Positions 24,013 through 35,141 of a DNA stretch of 64,000 bases are shown here, piece by piece. Numbering within the stretch: position 1 is the first letter of the stretch; the number at the start of each line of letters is the position of its first letter. The translations under genes were made by a program, and so were the position numbers. A model generated the notes under the pieces. The model had not been told where the DNA came from. It saw only the letters and a list, made by a program, of their open reading frames with translations, and did no database searches. The DNA is taken from positions 11,027,232-11,091,231 of the forward strand of contig CM070599.1 of NCBI GenBank assembly GCA_036346395.1. Reading direction: 5' to 3'. The stretch is from Hsuehochloa calcarea (Eukaryota > Streptophyta > Magnoliopsida > Poales > Poaceae).

Positions 24013-24741
24013 ATTAGGGTTACCTCTTCTAGTCGCTGCCGCCGGCTTCCCTCTCGCTCGTGCAACTTCGTCTCGTCGCTTCGTCGGCATCATCTCATCA
24101 CCGACGTCTCGCTGCCGGCCTCGTCATCTTGCTGCCTGGTGATCCACCACCGTCCCCGCTTGGATCTTCTAGACCGCGTCCACCACCACCGCCGCCGCCT
24201 CGGGAGACGCCGAGCCCCCTCCTCAGGAGCCGCCTTCGGCGTCGCCTCGGGAGCCCCGTCGCCTCGGCTTGGGAAGCCGCGAGGGCTGCTTCCACCCCGC
24301 TCGCTATAAGCCGCCTCGGGCCCGTCCGTCGCCTCGGCAGGGAAGCCCTCGAGCCCGTCGCCTCGGCGCCGCTCCTTCTGACTTCGCCTCGAGCCGCCCC
24401 ATCGCCTCGGTGGGAAGCCCGATCCGTCGCCTCGGTGGGAAAGCCACGAGGTGCTTCCACCGCCGCTCGCTATATTGGCCGCCGCCGCCGCCGCCGTCGC
24501 GTCGCCGCTGCCGTGAGCATTGTCGAAGACCCGCCGCCGCCGCCGCCGCCGCCTGCCGGCTATCGCCTGAACGGGAAACCTAGTCGTTTTCCCTGTTCGT
24601 TCGGAAGTGGGCCGTAAAGCCGGCCAATGGCTCCTTTTAAAGGAGCCGAAGAAAGAAAGAAAAAAAAACGTCGGTCTAATCACCGCGCCGTCCAGCGCCG
24701 CCTATTAGACTACGTTACCTTGGTCACCGCGCCACCTACCA

Positions 24742-25748
24742 ATGGGTACCGTTTCCCTCCCTCGCTGCCCGGTGATCTTCGACGGTGTTAACTACACCGA
24801 CTTCGTGTCTCACATGCGCATCCATATGCGTGGTCTTCGTCTCTGGGGAGTCCTCTCTGGCGATGTCACCTGCCCGCCATGCCCTACTCCTCCGACGGAG
24901 CCTACGTCTGTTGCGCTTCACCCGACAGCTGACAAGACTACTATTGAGGCTGCTGGCCTTGCTGATGAGAAGGCTGCCTCTGCCTACCAAGAGGCACTGG
25001 ACTCCTACATGGATCGCTTGACTACCTACACTCAGTGGTGCGGCGACGACGCTCGAGTGCTCGCCGTCTTCATCGCCGATGTTGACCTCGATTTTCTTAC
25101 GAGATTGTGGGATTTTCATCGGTGTCTAGGCGTGGACTCATCTTCGACGGCGCACGAACCTCGGAGATGCCTCTACCGTCGAGTTCGTCAGAGCACTCTC
25201 TTGGCAGGTGATGCTATCGTTGACGCCTTCTACGCCGAGTTCGCGATGCGGCGTCAATGGACTCTCTTCGCCGCCGGGGTTCATTCATTCATTCATCTTT
25301 GCTGGTACATGTCGACTGGAGTTTCAGCGTGTCTCACGAGTTCCTTACGCCTTCGTCCCGAAGTTCGAGCAGCAGGCGTGCCACTACTACTTACGCCACC
25401 TCGTGTCACTCTTCCGAGGCCCTACCGAGATACGTGCGAGGAGACTCGCCCGAGTGGTGCTTGATGCGATGCCACTTCCTCCGTGCTCGCCGCCCGTACA
25501 CTGCTACACCCATCGCTTCACGCTTTAGTACGCTGCCTCCTCAAGCGGCTGCCACAGGTGGTGGTGGCCGCCCTCCATCTGGCGGTGGTCGTCCTCGCTG
25601 CTCCTACTGCGACAAGGTCGGCCACATTGAGTTCCAGTGCTACAAGAAGCAGCGACATATTTCATGCCGTTCTTCTCCTATGCACTGCACCAAGATTTAC
25701 ATCGACGTCTCAGATCGACTACTTCCGCTTTTTCTCTCTCGAGCGTGA
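24742..25748 (+). pseudogene. Copia F Gag, unit 1 copy (frame-broken)
   Basis: The frame opens at the Gag start (MGTVSLPRCPVIFDGVNYTD), with the FVSHMRIHMRGLRLWGVLSG block and an alanine-rich helical stretch typical of copia Gag. It drifts into other frames after about 25090. The C-terminal zinc knuckle CSYCDKVGHIEFQC (complete CCHC) is readable near 25597-25640 in another frame. Gag forms the virus-like particle. Several single-base and short indels relative to unit 2 break the frame. A GC-rich leader with CCGCCG repeats (24030-24620) precedes it. Confidence 0.75.
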
Positions 25749-26784
25749 GATAGCGGACTTGACGCCGCTTGCCGCTTGTGTTCTTCCTCGGATGTGTTCT
25801 GCGAGTTCTGCGACTGACTCTTCAGGTACTGAGAAACCACCTCCTACACAGTCAGGTACCTCCCCGTGGATCCTTGATTCTGGAGCATCCTTCCACATGA
25901 CTTCTGATTCTTCCACTCTGTCTTTTGTTACACCTCTTGATTCCCCTGTCAGTGTACTTACTAGAATATCCCTTAATGATTCTTTGTGTCATATCATATT
26001 CGATAAACCAAAAGAGGTAGTTAGTGTTATTAAGAAGGTTCTTGAAATTTCACATTTAAAATCACTAGTAAATAGCCACGTACACACATATAAATTCAAT
26101 TTGATCGGAGATTTTGGTGTAGACAACAACATGTTTCAAGTTTATCGAATATGCATTACTATTGATAATTTTGTTAATTTAAAATTACATGTTTTGCGCA
26201 AACCATCTATTGAGCAATGTCACGGTCTCTTTAAGATGGGTTTAAATACAAGTGTCTATTGTTTAGAATGCAACATGATGCCTACTTGTTTATCTCTTAA
26301 ATGTATAACTAATCAGAGTAGCGCAGTTGAAACATGGAATGGTATCAATTGGTTTTCACCCACTTTACTTGACTTTGGTATTGGGAAGGTGAAATTTTAT
26401 CATATGAGCCAGTTGTGCAATTTGAAATGTGATTCCGAGCTATCGATTGTACAAAACAACGCGAATAACACAACAATTGATTCATACATATATCACGTAT
26501 ATACGTTGTTCTCTTTGTTTAATACATGTTCGGTAAATCATCATGCGCTACACGGAACTTGTTTGGATGATAAATACATATACCATGCATATACGTTGTT
26601 TTCTTCGTCTAGCACATTTTCAGGCTATCAAAAGCCGAGAACGGCTTTTTTTGAAGAAAGGGAGGATGATACGGACATCCTTAGCTATGTTGTTTCATAT
26701 AATGTTTTCAATTCATTAAATACCTCAGAACAACATGAGCTTACTAAGAGAGTTGAAAAACAAGAGAAGCTTATCCAACGGTGA
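25483..26784 (+). pseudogene. Chimeric ORF across the duplication junction (copia F protease start fused to element C C-terminal region)
   Basis: An unbroken 433-codon frame. Its first part includes the copia aspartic-protease start WILDSGASFHMT (catalytic Asp in DSG) near 25868-25903. At 25958 it crosses into the element C protein at TRISLNDSLCHIIF and continues in frame through the Cys-containing region and the two YIYH.YTLFS repeats. It then reads into the LTR, because extra T and G residues near 26641-26662 replace the original stop. Formed by the tandem duplication. Not known to be expressed, and its start codon context is not meaningful. Confidence 0.85.
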
Positions 26785-27689
26785 ATCATTCACTGAATTT
26801 CCTTTTAAATTAGTTGAGAATTTCATACTACCTAAAACTAGTGTTTTGCTTGTGCTCAGATTGGAAGATTCAATAATGTACGGAGATGAAGGATATGAGG
26901 CTGTTCTTGAAGAAAGGCCGTCACAATGGAGGAGAAGCTCGTGGGAGACAAGCAAGGGGAAAGAAGCCCAAGAATCCAAGTCAAATTTGAAACTTCCACA
27001 AGCCCAACCAAATTCAAATTCGGAATCAACTCAAAATTCAATTCGGATTCGGAATCAGCCTCAAATTCGGATTCGGAATCAGCAGGACAGTCCGGAGTAA
27101 AAAGGTCATAACTTTCTCATACGAAGTCGGATTTAAGTGTTTTTGGTCTTGTTGGAAAGCTAACTTCAAGCCCGATCCAACAGATCCTCCCTCACTCCAA
27201 AATTCATCCTGTATCAAAAGATATGACCGAAACAATATAACGGTTGTAAAATCAGAGTTTCCTTTTCTGTTTTGGAATGTGTCGGAATTGGAGTAGGACT
27301 CCAAATCCAAATTAGAATAGGAGTAGGGCCTCTTGGCCAGCCATGAGGAGGAGTAGGGGCACTATATAGAGAGGGGTAGACCCCCATTGTAACCTCAGAC
27401 CACGTTTAATATATTTTCAAAGCTTTTGCTTGATTCTCCTGTTGTGCTTATAGCCAAAACAGAGGGAATTGGGCGTTGAGAACAAGGGGTCGTTCTTACT
27501 TTTCCGTTGGGAATTGAGGGTTCGACGATCTTTGCTTGTAGTCAGCGAGGATCCAATCAAGTGTGTGTTTGGGCGAATTTCCATAGAGTTGCAAGTCCGT
27601 GCATTGGCGCGGGGGATCAGCTGGTGGTTCGTCAGGATACACAAGTTATCAAGAGGTTCTACGTCGAGAAGATCGGGCTTCCCGCATCA
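26667..27689 (+). repeat. Element C LTR, duplicate copy in unit 2
   Basis: TGATACGGACATCC to CCCGCATCA followed by CTCGG, identical in layout to 15701-16730. It exists through segmental duplication, not a separate insertion: both flanks match unit 1. Confidence 0.9.
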
Positions 27690-27694
27690 CTCGG

Positions 27695-28853
27695 CAATGG
27701 CGGCCGAAATGGCTTCGGGTGAATGCAGCTCACACAAACCCGTGGGTGCTAGCTAGAGTTGTGGAAATGCTAAAGGAAGCCAAGAGAGGAAAGCCGGGTG
27801 CTTAAGTAGAGGAAATGGCAGAGAGCAACGGCAAAATCCTCCTCTGGTCAACCCTGCCATGGGAGCACTGAGAGTGATGGGAGCAGTTGAGCTATAGACG
27901 TTTGAGGGCGGTGCACCACCAGCAATTAATGCGAGCAGAAGGAGCCGTTGGCCACGACATGGAGTGGACAGGGCGCTGCGACGGCCACGACTTCCTCTGT
28001 CCATGGCGTAGCGCGCACGCAAGCGAGGGAGCGCGAGGAAGGAGATGACTTGGCCGCCGTTGGATCAAAATCGAACGGTTCAAATGAATGGGACGATCGG
28101 CCGGTCCGAACGTTCACTCAATCCAGGCCGTTATCTCCAAATCAGACGGTTCAAGGGAATGGGCGATCGGCGGCTCGAACGTTCACTCAATCCAGGCCGT
28201 AATCTCCAAATCGGACGATTCCCCTGTGATCGAATCGGTAACGCTCCGCGCCAACCGTGGACCATGCGATGACGATCCAACGACCCACAGCACTCGCGCT
28301 CGATCGATCGCGGCGGTGCAGCTAGTTGACTGGGCCGAGTCAATTGGCTCGAGCCCGAGTCTGACTCGCGCCTAAGGAATAGAAAACCCACTAGGGTTTG
28401 AATTAAGCATTGATTTTTGAAGAATTTAATTGGGATAGCAAAACAACTCCAAAATTTAGGAAAATTTAATCGAGCTTTCGACTTTAGGATTAACCTCCCA
28501 TAAAATTTCTAGAGATTTTCATGCATTGTATTTTTCTCAAGAAATTTCAGAAGGTTTGAGTTAGGGTTTTATCTGCCTCCAAAAATTATCAAATAATTTT
28601 TAAAAATTATGAAATAATTCAGAGGTGTCACATACCATCCCTAGAGCTCAGGAAAAATATATACATGGGTTTGGCACAAGATTTTTGCCAAGGAGGTTTT
28701 TGATTGGAGTCAATTGAGGATTTTGATTTTTGATTTCCAAAATTCCTTTACAAGAATTACAGAAATGTTCAAGGACTTCAAGATGCAAGAAAAGTTTTAA
28801 TTTCTACTCATTTTCTTACATTTGAAACACAACCCCACATTTGGGATGTTACA
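27695..28853 (-). mobile_element. Element D remnant, duplicate copy
   Basis: Duplicate of 16731-17896, ending with plus-strand GGGATGTTACA at 28853. Small differences cluster at CTG/CAG positions (for example TTTCTGACTTT versus TTTCGACTTT). Confidence 0.65.
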
Positions 28854-29440
28854 CCAAAGCCTCCCCAGTTGCTCGTACACCATAGATCGACACAACGCTC
28901 TCACCGATGCGCTAGCACTATCGGCCTCACGCACAAGCTCACGGCATGTACCTTATGGTAGTGGCAGACTCAGGACATAATTTTATTCGTGACAAACGTA
29001 AATATAGCTAATTCGTCGCAAACAAGTCCATTTATGCATCATGCATGCGAAGTTCACAATCACAGTAGTTTTACACTAAAATCAATCATGAAATTATATA
29101 GACAAATTCGACTCATTGTCAATTTATTAGTTAGATAGTTCTCTCATTCAGACATTAATCCTCAGATAATCAAATGTAGTACATAGAGATATCATTTTGC
29201 AATGAAAATTGTCATACAAAAATTCACAATTAACATATAACATACACTGTCTCTCATTCTCTCTCACAAATGTGATCTATAGAACTACAATGACTAGCTA
29301 AGGTGGGGGCTACCGGCACCATAGGGTGGGCTCGAGCCCAGCAAAGCCCCTCTGTTAGTCTAACATGAAGAACCATCAATGTGATGTGTTGTGTCTCCTC
29401 CTTCCACCCTGCCTAATAATTTTTATTTTCTTTGTAATAG
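28854..29440. other. No gene seen (duplicate of 17897-18487)
   Basis: AT-rich flank, near-identical to unit 1, ending in the same acceptor-like TTTGTAATAG. Confidence 0.5.
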
Positions 29441-29721
29441 CTGAAGATGGTGACACCTCTGCCGACTCAGATTCAGCAGATGAGCCCAAAGATAAGTTCA
29501 AAAGCACGAAGACTACTGGCAAAGAAGCAAGCTCCTCAAAGACTACCAAGCGCCCAAGAGGGAGGCCACCGAAAACAGTGAAGCAAACTAACAGAAACAC
29601 TAATGGAGAAGATCCTCAGTCTGAGCGACAGGAGATAGCTGAAACTATGAACGCTAGAACTAATGGAGAAATCAAACTAGAGACTGAAGAGACGACCAAG
29701 AGGGAAGGCACAGGAAATTGA
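29441..29721 (+). pseudogene. Exon-like fragment with AT-hook (unit 2)
   Basis: Same acceptor, same length and same stop as 18488-18768, with only two visible residue differences (DKFKSTK for DRFKSTK, NARTNG for NARSNG). The AT-hook KRPRGRPPK is intact. Confidence 0.5.
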
Positions 29722-31305
29722 GACACAATCCAGAGAAAACACCAGCGGAAGGGGCAGATCAATAAAATTATGTCACCATTTGGAATTGCATTTTGTTCCA
29801 TTTTTTGGTACTTTCGGTATTACTGGCAGAAAGAAGTAGCAAAATTCTAAACTCATGTGTTGCAGCAAGTTTGATGGATAAAATGCTTCTATTGAATTTA
29901 CTCCAGGTTTCGAGTTGTCGTATGGATAAAGAGAAAGTTCAATTTAGAACCCTGAACTCAGCCTCGATTCGATTTTCAACATGCACACTTTGAAACTAAC
30001 AGAACCGTCGTCCACTTTTGTAACAGGACCTGGAACTGAAGACCTAAACCATGTGGTTTTGTCTAACGTGTACCTATTTCACTGACATGGCATGTATGCG
30101 TGCATCAACCTCCATGTCATCCTAGCATCTTGGCGTTCACCTTGAAGATCTTGAGCAGCTCCGACGCCATCTGCCTCGCCGCGGTGAGGATCCACTCTGC
30201 ATCAGCAGCAGCATCTTCGTCAGCCCGCCCTTGGACGTCGCTGCCGCCTCGCCGCATTAGGGAGCAATGACCCCACAAGCCCCGCCACGTCGATCCACCC
30301 ATCACACAGAGAGTGCTCCTCTCCTCTGTTTCCAAACAGAGCAGAGAGGAGGAAGACAGATGCGGCTCGGCTTGGCAAGCCGAAGGCGGAGGGAAGGTGA
30401 CTTTGCACTCGGGTTGGCAAAAATGGAACAATCAGAGAGAGGTGAGTCCAGAGGTGGTGGCCTGTATCATGGCTGGACGTGCACCGAGGCGGGCTCACGG
30501 CGGTCCATGGTAGCCGGAGATGGGGGGTCATGGTGGCGGCGGCGGCACCTGTGAGGGAGAGAGGAGCTACGAGCGCGAGCATGAGCATCAGGGAGGAGAG
30601 AGGAACTCACCAGCGCAGTCGGTGGAGGCAGGGAAGCTCTGAGGTGAGCTGACAACGGGAGCCGAGGGTGGAGAGGCGAACTCCACGCGGCGGCAGTGAA
30701 CTAGAAAGGGAGGGCCCAAATTAGGAGTTGGGGAAGGAGAGGGAGGCATGAAGATGCTCTGGTAGAGAGTGATTGGTTGGAATCTCACCGGAGGCAGGAC
30801 AGTGGCAGTGATAGCGAAACTTGTCCAGAAACAGGGAAGACGACCGCGGCGTGGTACAGAAGTAACACTGTTACGTCGACATTTACTGCAAGTATTGATG
30901 CATATAATATTTCATCAGTAATTCTAAATTTTTCGTGAGCAATTCTAAATCATTTTACATCACACATTACAGTGATCTCAAATTCGCACAAGTAGAATGC
31001 CTGCTGTTTGCAACGATAGGTGAAGAAGGCTACAAGAGTTGGCTAATTCTACAGATACAACCTACCGTATGCATCCAAGTAAGTAGCTATTAGAAAATCC
31101 CCTAATGTATGCATCCAAGTAAGTAGCTATTAGAAAATCCCCAAAATATTTGCGGAGTAGATTGACAGTGTTGTATATCTCCCGTTCCTATATTGTTTAT
31201 CACAAAGAAGTGTAGAAAAACTATCAATAATTGTAGATGAATGTTGAACTACATGTAAAGGAAAAAATATATGCAATATTATATCACAACTTTGACGTAT
31301 CATCA
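29722..31305. other. No confident gene; duplicate of 18769-20914 with a deletion
   Basis: Same GC-rich block and AT-rich remainder as unit 1. At 31067-31146 a 40-bp unit (GTATGCATCCAAGTAAGTAG at its start) is tandemly repeated at the point where about 600 bases of unit 1 are missing. Confidence 0.5.
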
Positions 31306-31917
31306 ACACGGACACGGCTCCGACACGGCTCGGACACGTATTCCAGGCGTGTCGGAAATTTGCGTCGCGAAAATAAATAAAAACAAATTCGGACACGTAT
31401 CGGACACGTTTGGCCGCGTGTCGGACACGTATTGGACCATTCATTCGGCCCATTCATTCGGTCTATCTCCCATCCTAACCCTACCTCTCCTCTCCAGCTT
31501 TCTCCCTGTCACCCATCCCCATCTCACTCCCGTCTCCCGCAGGCCGCAGCCACCCCAGCGCCGACGCCGCCTACGCTGCGCCGCCGCCGCCGCTGCGACG
31601 CCACGACCGACCGCGCTGCTTGCCGTGTTGCTCCTGCGGTGACGCTGTTCATCGCTCTGCGCTGACGCGCTGTCGCTCCTCCTCTGCTGACGCCGCCGCT
31701 TTGCTCCGCGCTTAACGCCGACGCACGCTTGCTCGCGCTGACGCCGCTTTGGTCTGCGCGCGCGCGTGGCTCCTGTTCTGCTCCTCCTCGGCGCTCACGC
31801 TTTGCTCCCGACGCTGAAGTTGCCGACGCCGCCTCGCCTTGCCGCCGCTTGGTCGCCGATTTGGACTTGCTTTGGTGAGTGCTTGATCGCTTGTGCATCT
31901 TGCATATCTGTGCATTC

Positions 31918-31982
<65 letters not shown>

Positions 31983-32058
31983 GTGTCCCGTGTCGCTATT
32001 TTTTATAAAATGACGAATCCCGTGTCCGATACGTGTCGTGTCCGACACACGTGTCCGT
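31306..32058. mobile_element. Inverted-repeat element rich in GGACACG (unit 2)
   Basis: Duplicate of 20915-21710 with differences in the GC-rich interior and a longer TA run. This copy reads CGGACACGTATCGGACACG where unit 1 reads CGGACACGATCGGACACG. Confidence 0.5.
31918..31980. repeat. (TA)n microsatellite (unit 2)
   Basis: TA run of about 62 bases inside the duplicate inverted-repeat element. Confidence 0.95.
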
Positions 32059-32161
32059 GCATCCTAGATGGCAACCCAACGCATTACCAAATATGTTTTC
32101 TTACGGATTCCTATGAATGAATTAAGTGGCACTGGCATATTTGTAGAGTAAAATTATAAAC

Positions 32162-32377
32162 CTCTATAGAGCCACATCCAAGCATTTGCTCAAGTGATGA
32201 TTGTAGGTCTTCCTCTTGGATCTCCTTGAATGATTCTGTAAAGCATCTCAAAGTGAGAAGATCTACTGCTAAAGAACACGAACTCAATATTATTTTAGGC
32301 TTAATACCGTTCAGTAAATTTCCCCCTAGACTGACAAATTCATCCAAAAGCTTTGCCAAATTCCATGTCTTAGTAGC
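32162..32377 (-). pseudogene. Orphan 72-codon exon (unit 2)
   Basis: Same frame, acceptor, donor and length as 21815-22030. No internal stop. Family not recognised. Confidence 0.5.
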
Positions 32378-34234
32378 CTAAAAGAAAAATGTAATTTGAA
32401 CAACTGACATAGCCACACACAATTAGCAAAAGCATGCATTAGCAATTTAATGAAGCAGAAATCTGATATGCCACCACAGCTTGGCCTTTACTGCAAAGCT
32501 AAAAAGCATGAATTTGTGTGCGTTATTCTAATCCTATTTTTACTCCATATGCACGAGTAAATAGGACTCTATAAGTAAACATTTTATCTCATTATGGTGT
32601 AGTTTGCGTAAAAAGGACACCAAATCAAACAGTGCTACTCATGTTGTATATCCAATTAGCAATAGTCACTCGTAACGATGCAATCATGCAACACGAAAGG
32701 TGGCCATATCCCCCACAGTTAAAAGGATAAATCCAACTTGTGGAGTCCATTCGATTCAGATCCAAAGCTACAAAATAGTTCATAAAAAAGTTCAAAATAC
32801 AAAATTGACTCATCCAATGAAGTTACAAATAGGCTAGAATTACAGATGAGATCACACGAAATCCATGGACTGCACCAAGGGATAACCAAAAGGAATCCTT
32901 GTATGACCTCGAAGATAATAAACAGTAATAAGATACTTTTTGTAGCATCATTATTTATTTTGAAACTTGGATATGTTGTTACAATAAAAAAAATCTCCGT
33001 TTTCTGGCCAAAATCTGATTCCAACCATCCACTTCCTTTTGGACGGCTGATCTTTTTCTTTTCCCTTGGAGCACCGAGTGCTTTGCTGCTGCTGATCAAG
33101 GAGCTGCCGATGGATTTTGCTGCTGCTAGTAAAGGAAGCACAGGCGTGATGCCTTCTTTCTCTCTTCCTCTTCTCGCTTTGGAGCGGTGCGGTGGCGAGC
33201 ACCGAGAAGGGGACATTCATCGAGCTTGTGAATAACCATCGCCACCGGCATCAAGCTGCCACGTATCCATCTCCAGAACTCTCTCCTTTTTGCCCTGGAG
33301 GTTCAACCTCCATTAAACCCTAACCTTTTGAGCTCCCAGCCATTCTGGACTGAAAAAGCCCCTCATGTTCTTTCTTCCTTCCCAGTTGAACAAGGGTTAG
33401 CTCTCTGTTGAACCGAGCCGGCTAGAGCATCACATGGTGATTTCATGCTTCGGTGAGACTGAGAAGAGAAATTTGGATCTTTAATGTTTTGGCCAAGAAC
33501 TTGACTTCATTTTCTTCTCCAACCTGGGCTGGTAAGCCATGACCTTATTTCTTTTCTTCTTAAGCTTCTTAGGAACCTCAATAGCTGATCTGAATCACTC
33601 ACTTGTGCATGTGATGCTAAGTCTTGTTATGACCGAATTTTTGTTTTTATAACTTTTTGGTCTTTCATATCATTTTCAAGATTTAGGGTTCTCATGTTAT
33701 CTTATCAGCTTATTTAGGTTCTAAATAAACCCTAATAGCATAAGCAAAGGTTAGTTCTGTAGATTATGTTTCTAAATAGAATTAGGTTCAAAACCCTTTT
33801 TCTGTCGTTTCTGTTGATTGAACCGACAAAAGCTATAGCTTGTTCTTTTACTGATAACTTGGTCGATTAGGGTTAGCAAGGGTTGGTCTAGGGTATTATT
33901 TACTCTCCAGCTCAGCTTTAACTCCAATCTAAAATATTTGCTTAGAGTATTTCCCAAATCAATCAAATCAGAATTCATCTCTATGTTGTTTTTTTTGTTG
34001 CTAATAAACCGACAAAAGGCAAATGATCTTCCTCTCTTAATTCTTGTCACTTAGTGATTAAAGGATAAGTTGGATCCTTTGTATTAGTTAAGAATACTCT
34101 AAGCTTAAGAAAAGTAGTTACTTATGTATTGTATAAATCAATAAGCAATTCTTTTATAAATCTGTCCTTTCCTCAATTTGCAAAATCTGAAAACTATAGT
34201 TCCAGATTGAAACCTCATTTTGATAATTAATATT

Positions 34235-34373
34235 TGTTAGAGATACATATGTTAGAGATATATATGTGTTAGAGTAGGACTCTAGATATTATTTGGTTTC
34301 CTTATCTGTAACCTCACTGTGTATATATACTGGCCCATTGACCTCATATTGAATACAAGTTACTATTCCAACA
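34235..34373 (+). repeat. Copia F 5' LTR
   Basis: TGTTAG to CCAACA, 139 bp, containing two tandem TGTTAGAGATA-type units at the start and a TATA-like GTATATATAC near 34321. Directly followed by the primer site. Confidence 0.95.
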
Positions 34374-35141
34374 TGGTATCAGAGCATTAGGGTTAGCTCT
34401 TCTAGTCGCTGCCGCCGGCTTCCCTCTCGCTCGTGCAACTTCGTCTCGTCGCTTCGTCGGCATCATCTCATCACCGACGTCTCACTGCCGGCCTCGTCAT
34501 CTTGCTGCCTGGTGATCCACCACCGTCCCCGCTTGGATCTTCTAGACCGCGTCCAACACCACCGCCGCCGCCTCGGGAGACGCCGAGCCCCCTCCTCAGG
34601 AGCCGCCTTCGGCGTCGCCTCGGGAGCCCCATCGCCTCGGCTGGGGAAGCCGCGAGGGCTGCTTCCACCCCCGCTCCGCTATAGCCGCCTCGGCCCCGCC
34701 CGCCGCCTTGGTGGGAAGCCCTCGAGCCCCGTCGCCTCGGCGCCGCTCCGCTCTGACGCCGCCTCGTTCGCCCCATCGCCTCGGTGGGAAGCCGTCCGCC
34801 GCCTCATTGGGAAAGCGCGGGTCGCTTCCACCGCCGCTCACATACTGGAAGCCGCCGCCGTTGCCGCTGTCGCAGCCGCCGTGAGTCATTGCCGAAGACC
34901 GCCGCCGCCGCCGCCGCCGCCGTCGCCGCCGCCGCCGGCTACTGCACGAACGGGGGAAACCCTAGTCGTTTTTCCCCCGGTTCATTCGGAAGTGGGCCGG
35001 GTAAGAGCCGGCCCAGCCGGCTCCTTTTAAAGGAGCCGAAGAAAGAAAGAAAAAGAAAAACGTCGGTCTAATCACCGCGCCGCCCGGGCCGCTTATTAGA
35101 CTACGTTACCTTGGTCGCCTACCGTCGGCGCCGCCTACCAA

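Larger units (their letters stand above)
14994..25957. repeat. Tandem segmental duplication, unit 1 (about 10.96 kb)
   Basis: Everything from inside the element C ORF, through its 3' LTR, the D remnant, the gene-fragment region and the start of element A, to the protease region of copia F is repeated directly at 25958-36334. The boundary is set by TTACT: 14994-14998 (GTTATTACTAGAA) and the junction 25958-25962 (GTACTTACTAGAA). The offset between units is about 10,964 bases from 15000 to 20100, then about 10,391 after a deletion in unit 2. Confidence 0.95.

Noticed and set aside
24090..24683. 197-codon minus-strand ORF
   Set aside because: It is a shadow of the GC-rich CCGCCG leader of copia F. 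It is low complexity (Arg/Gly-rich) and its counterpart in unit 2 is broken.
26667..27689. A separate solo LTR insertion of element C
   Set aside because: Both flanks equal those at 15701-16725, so it is the duplicate copy and not an independent insertion.
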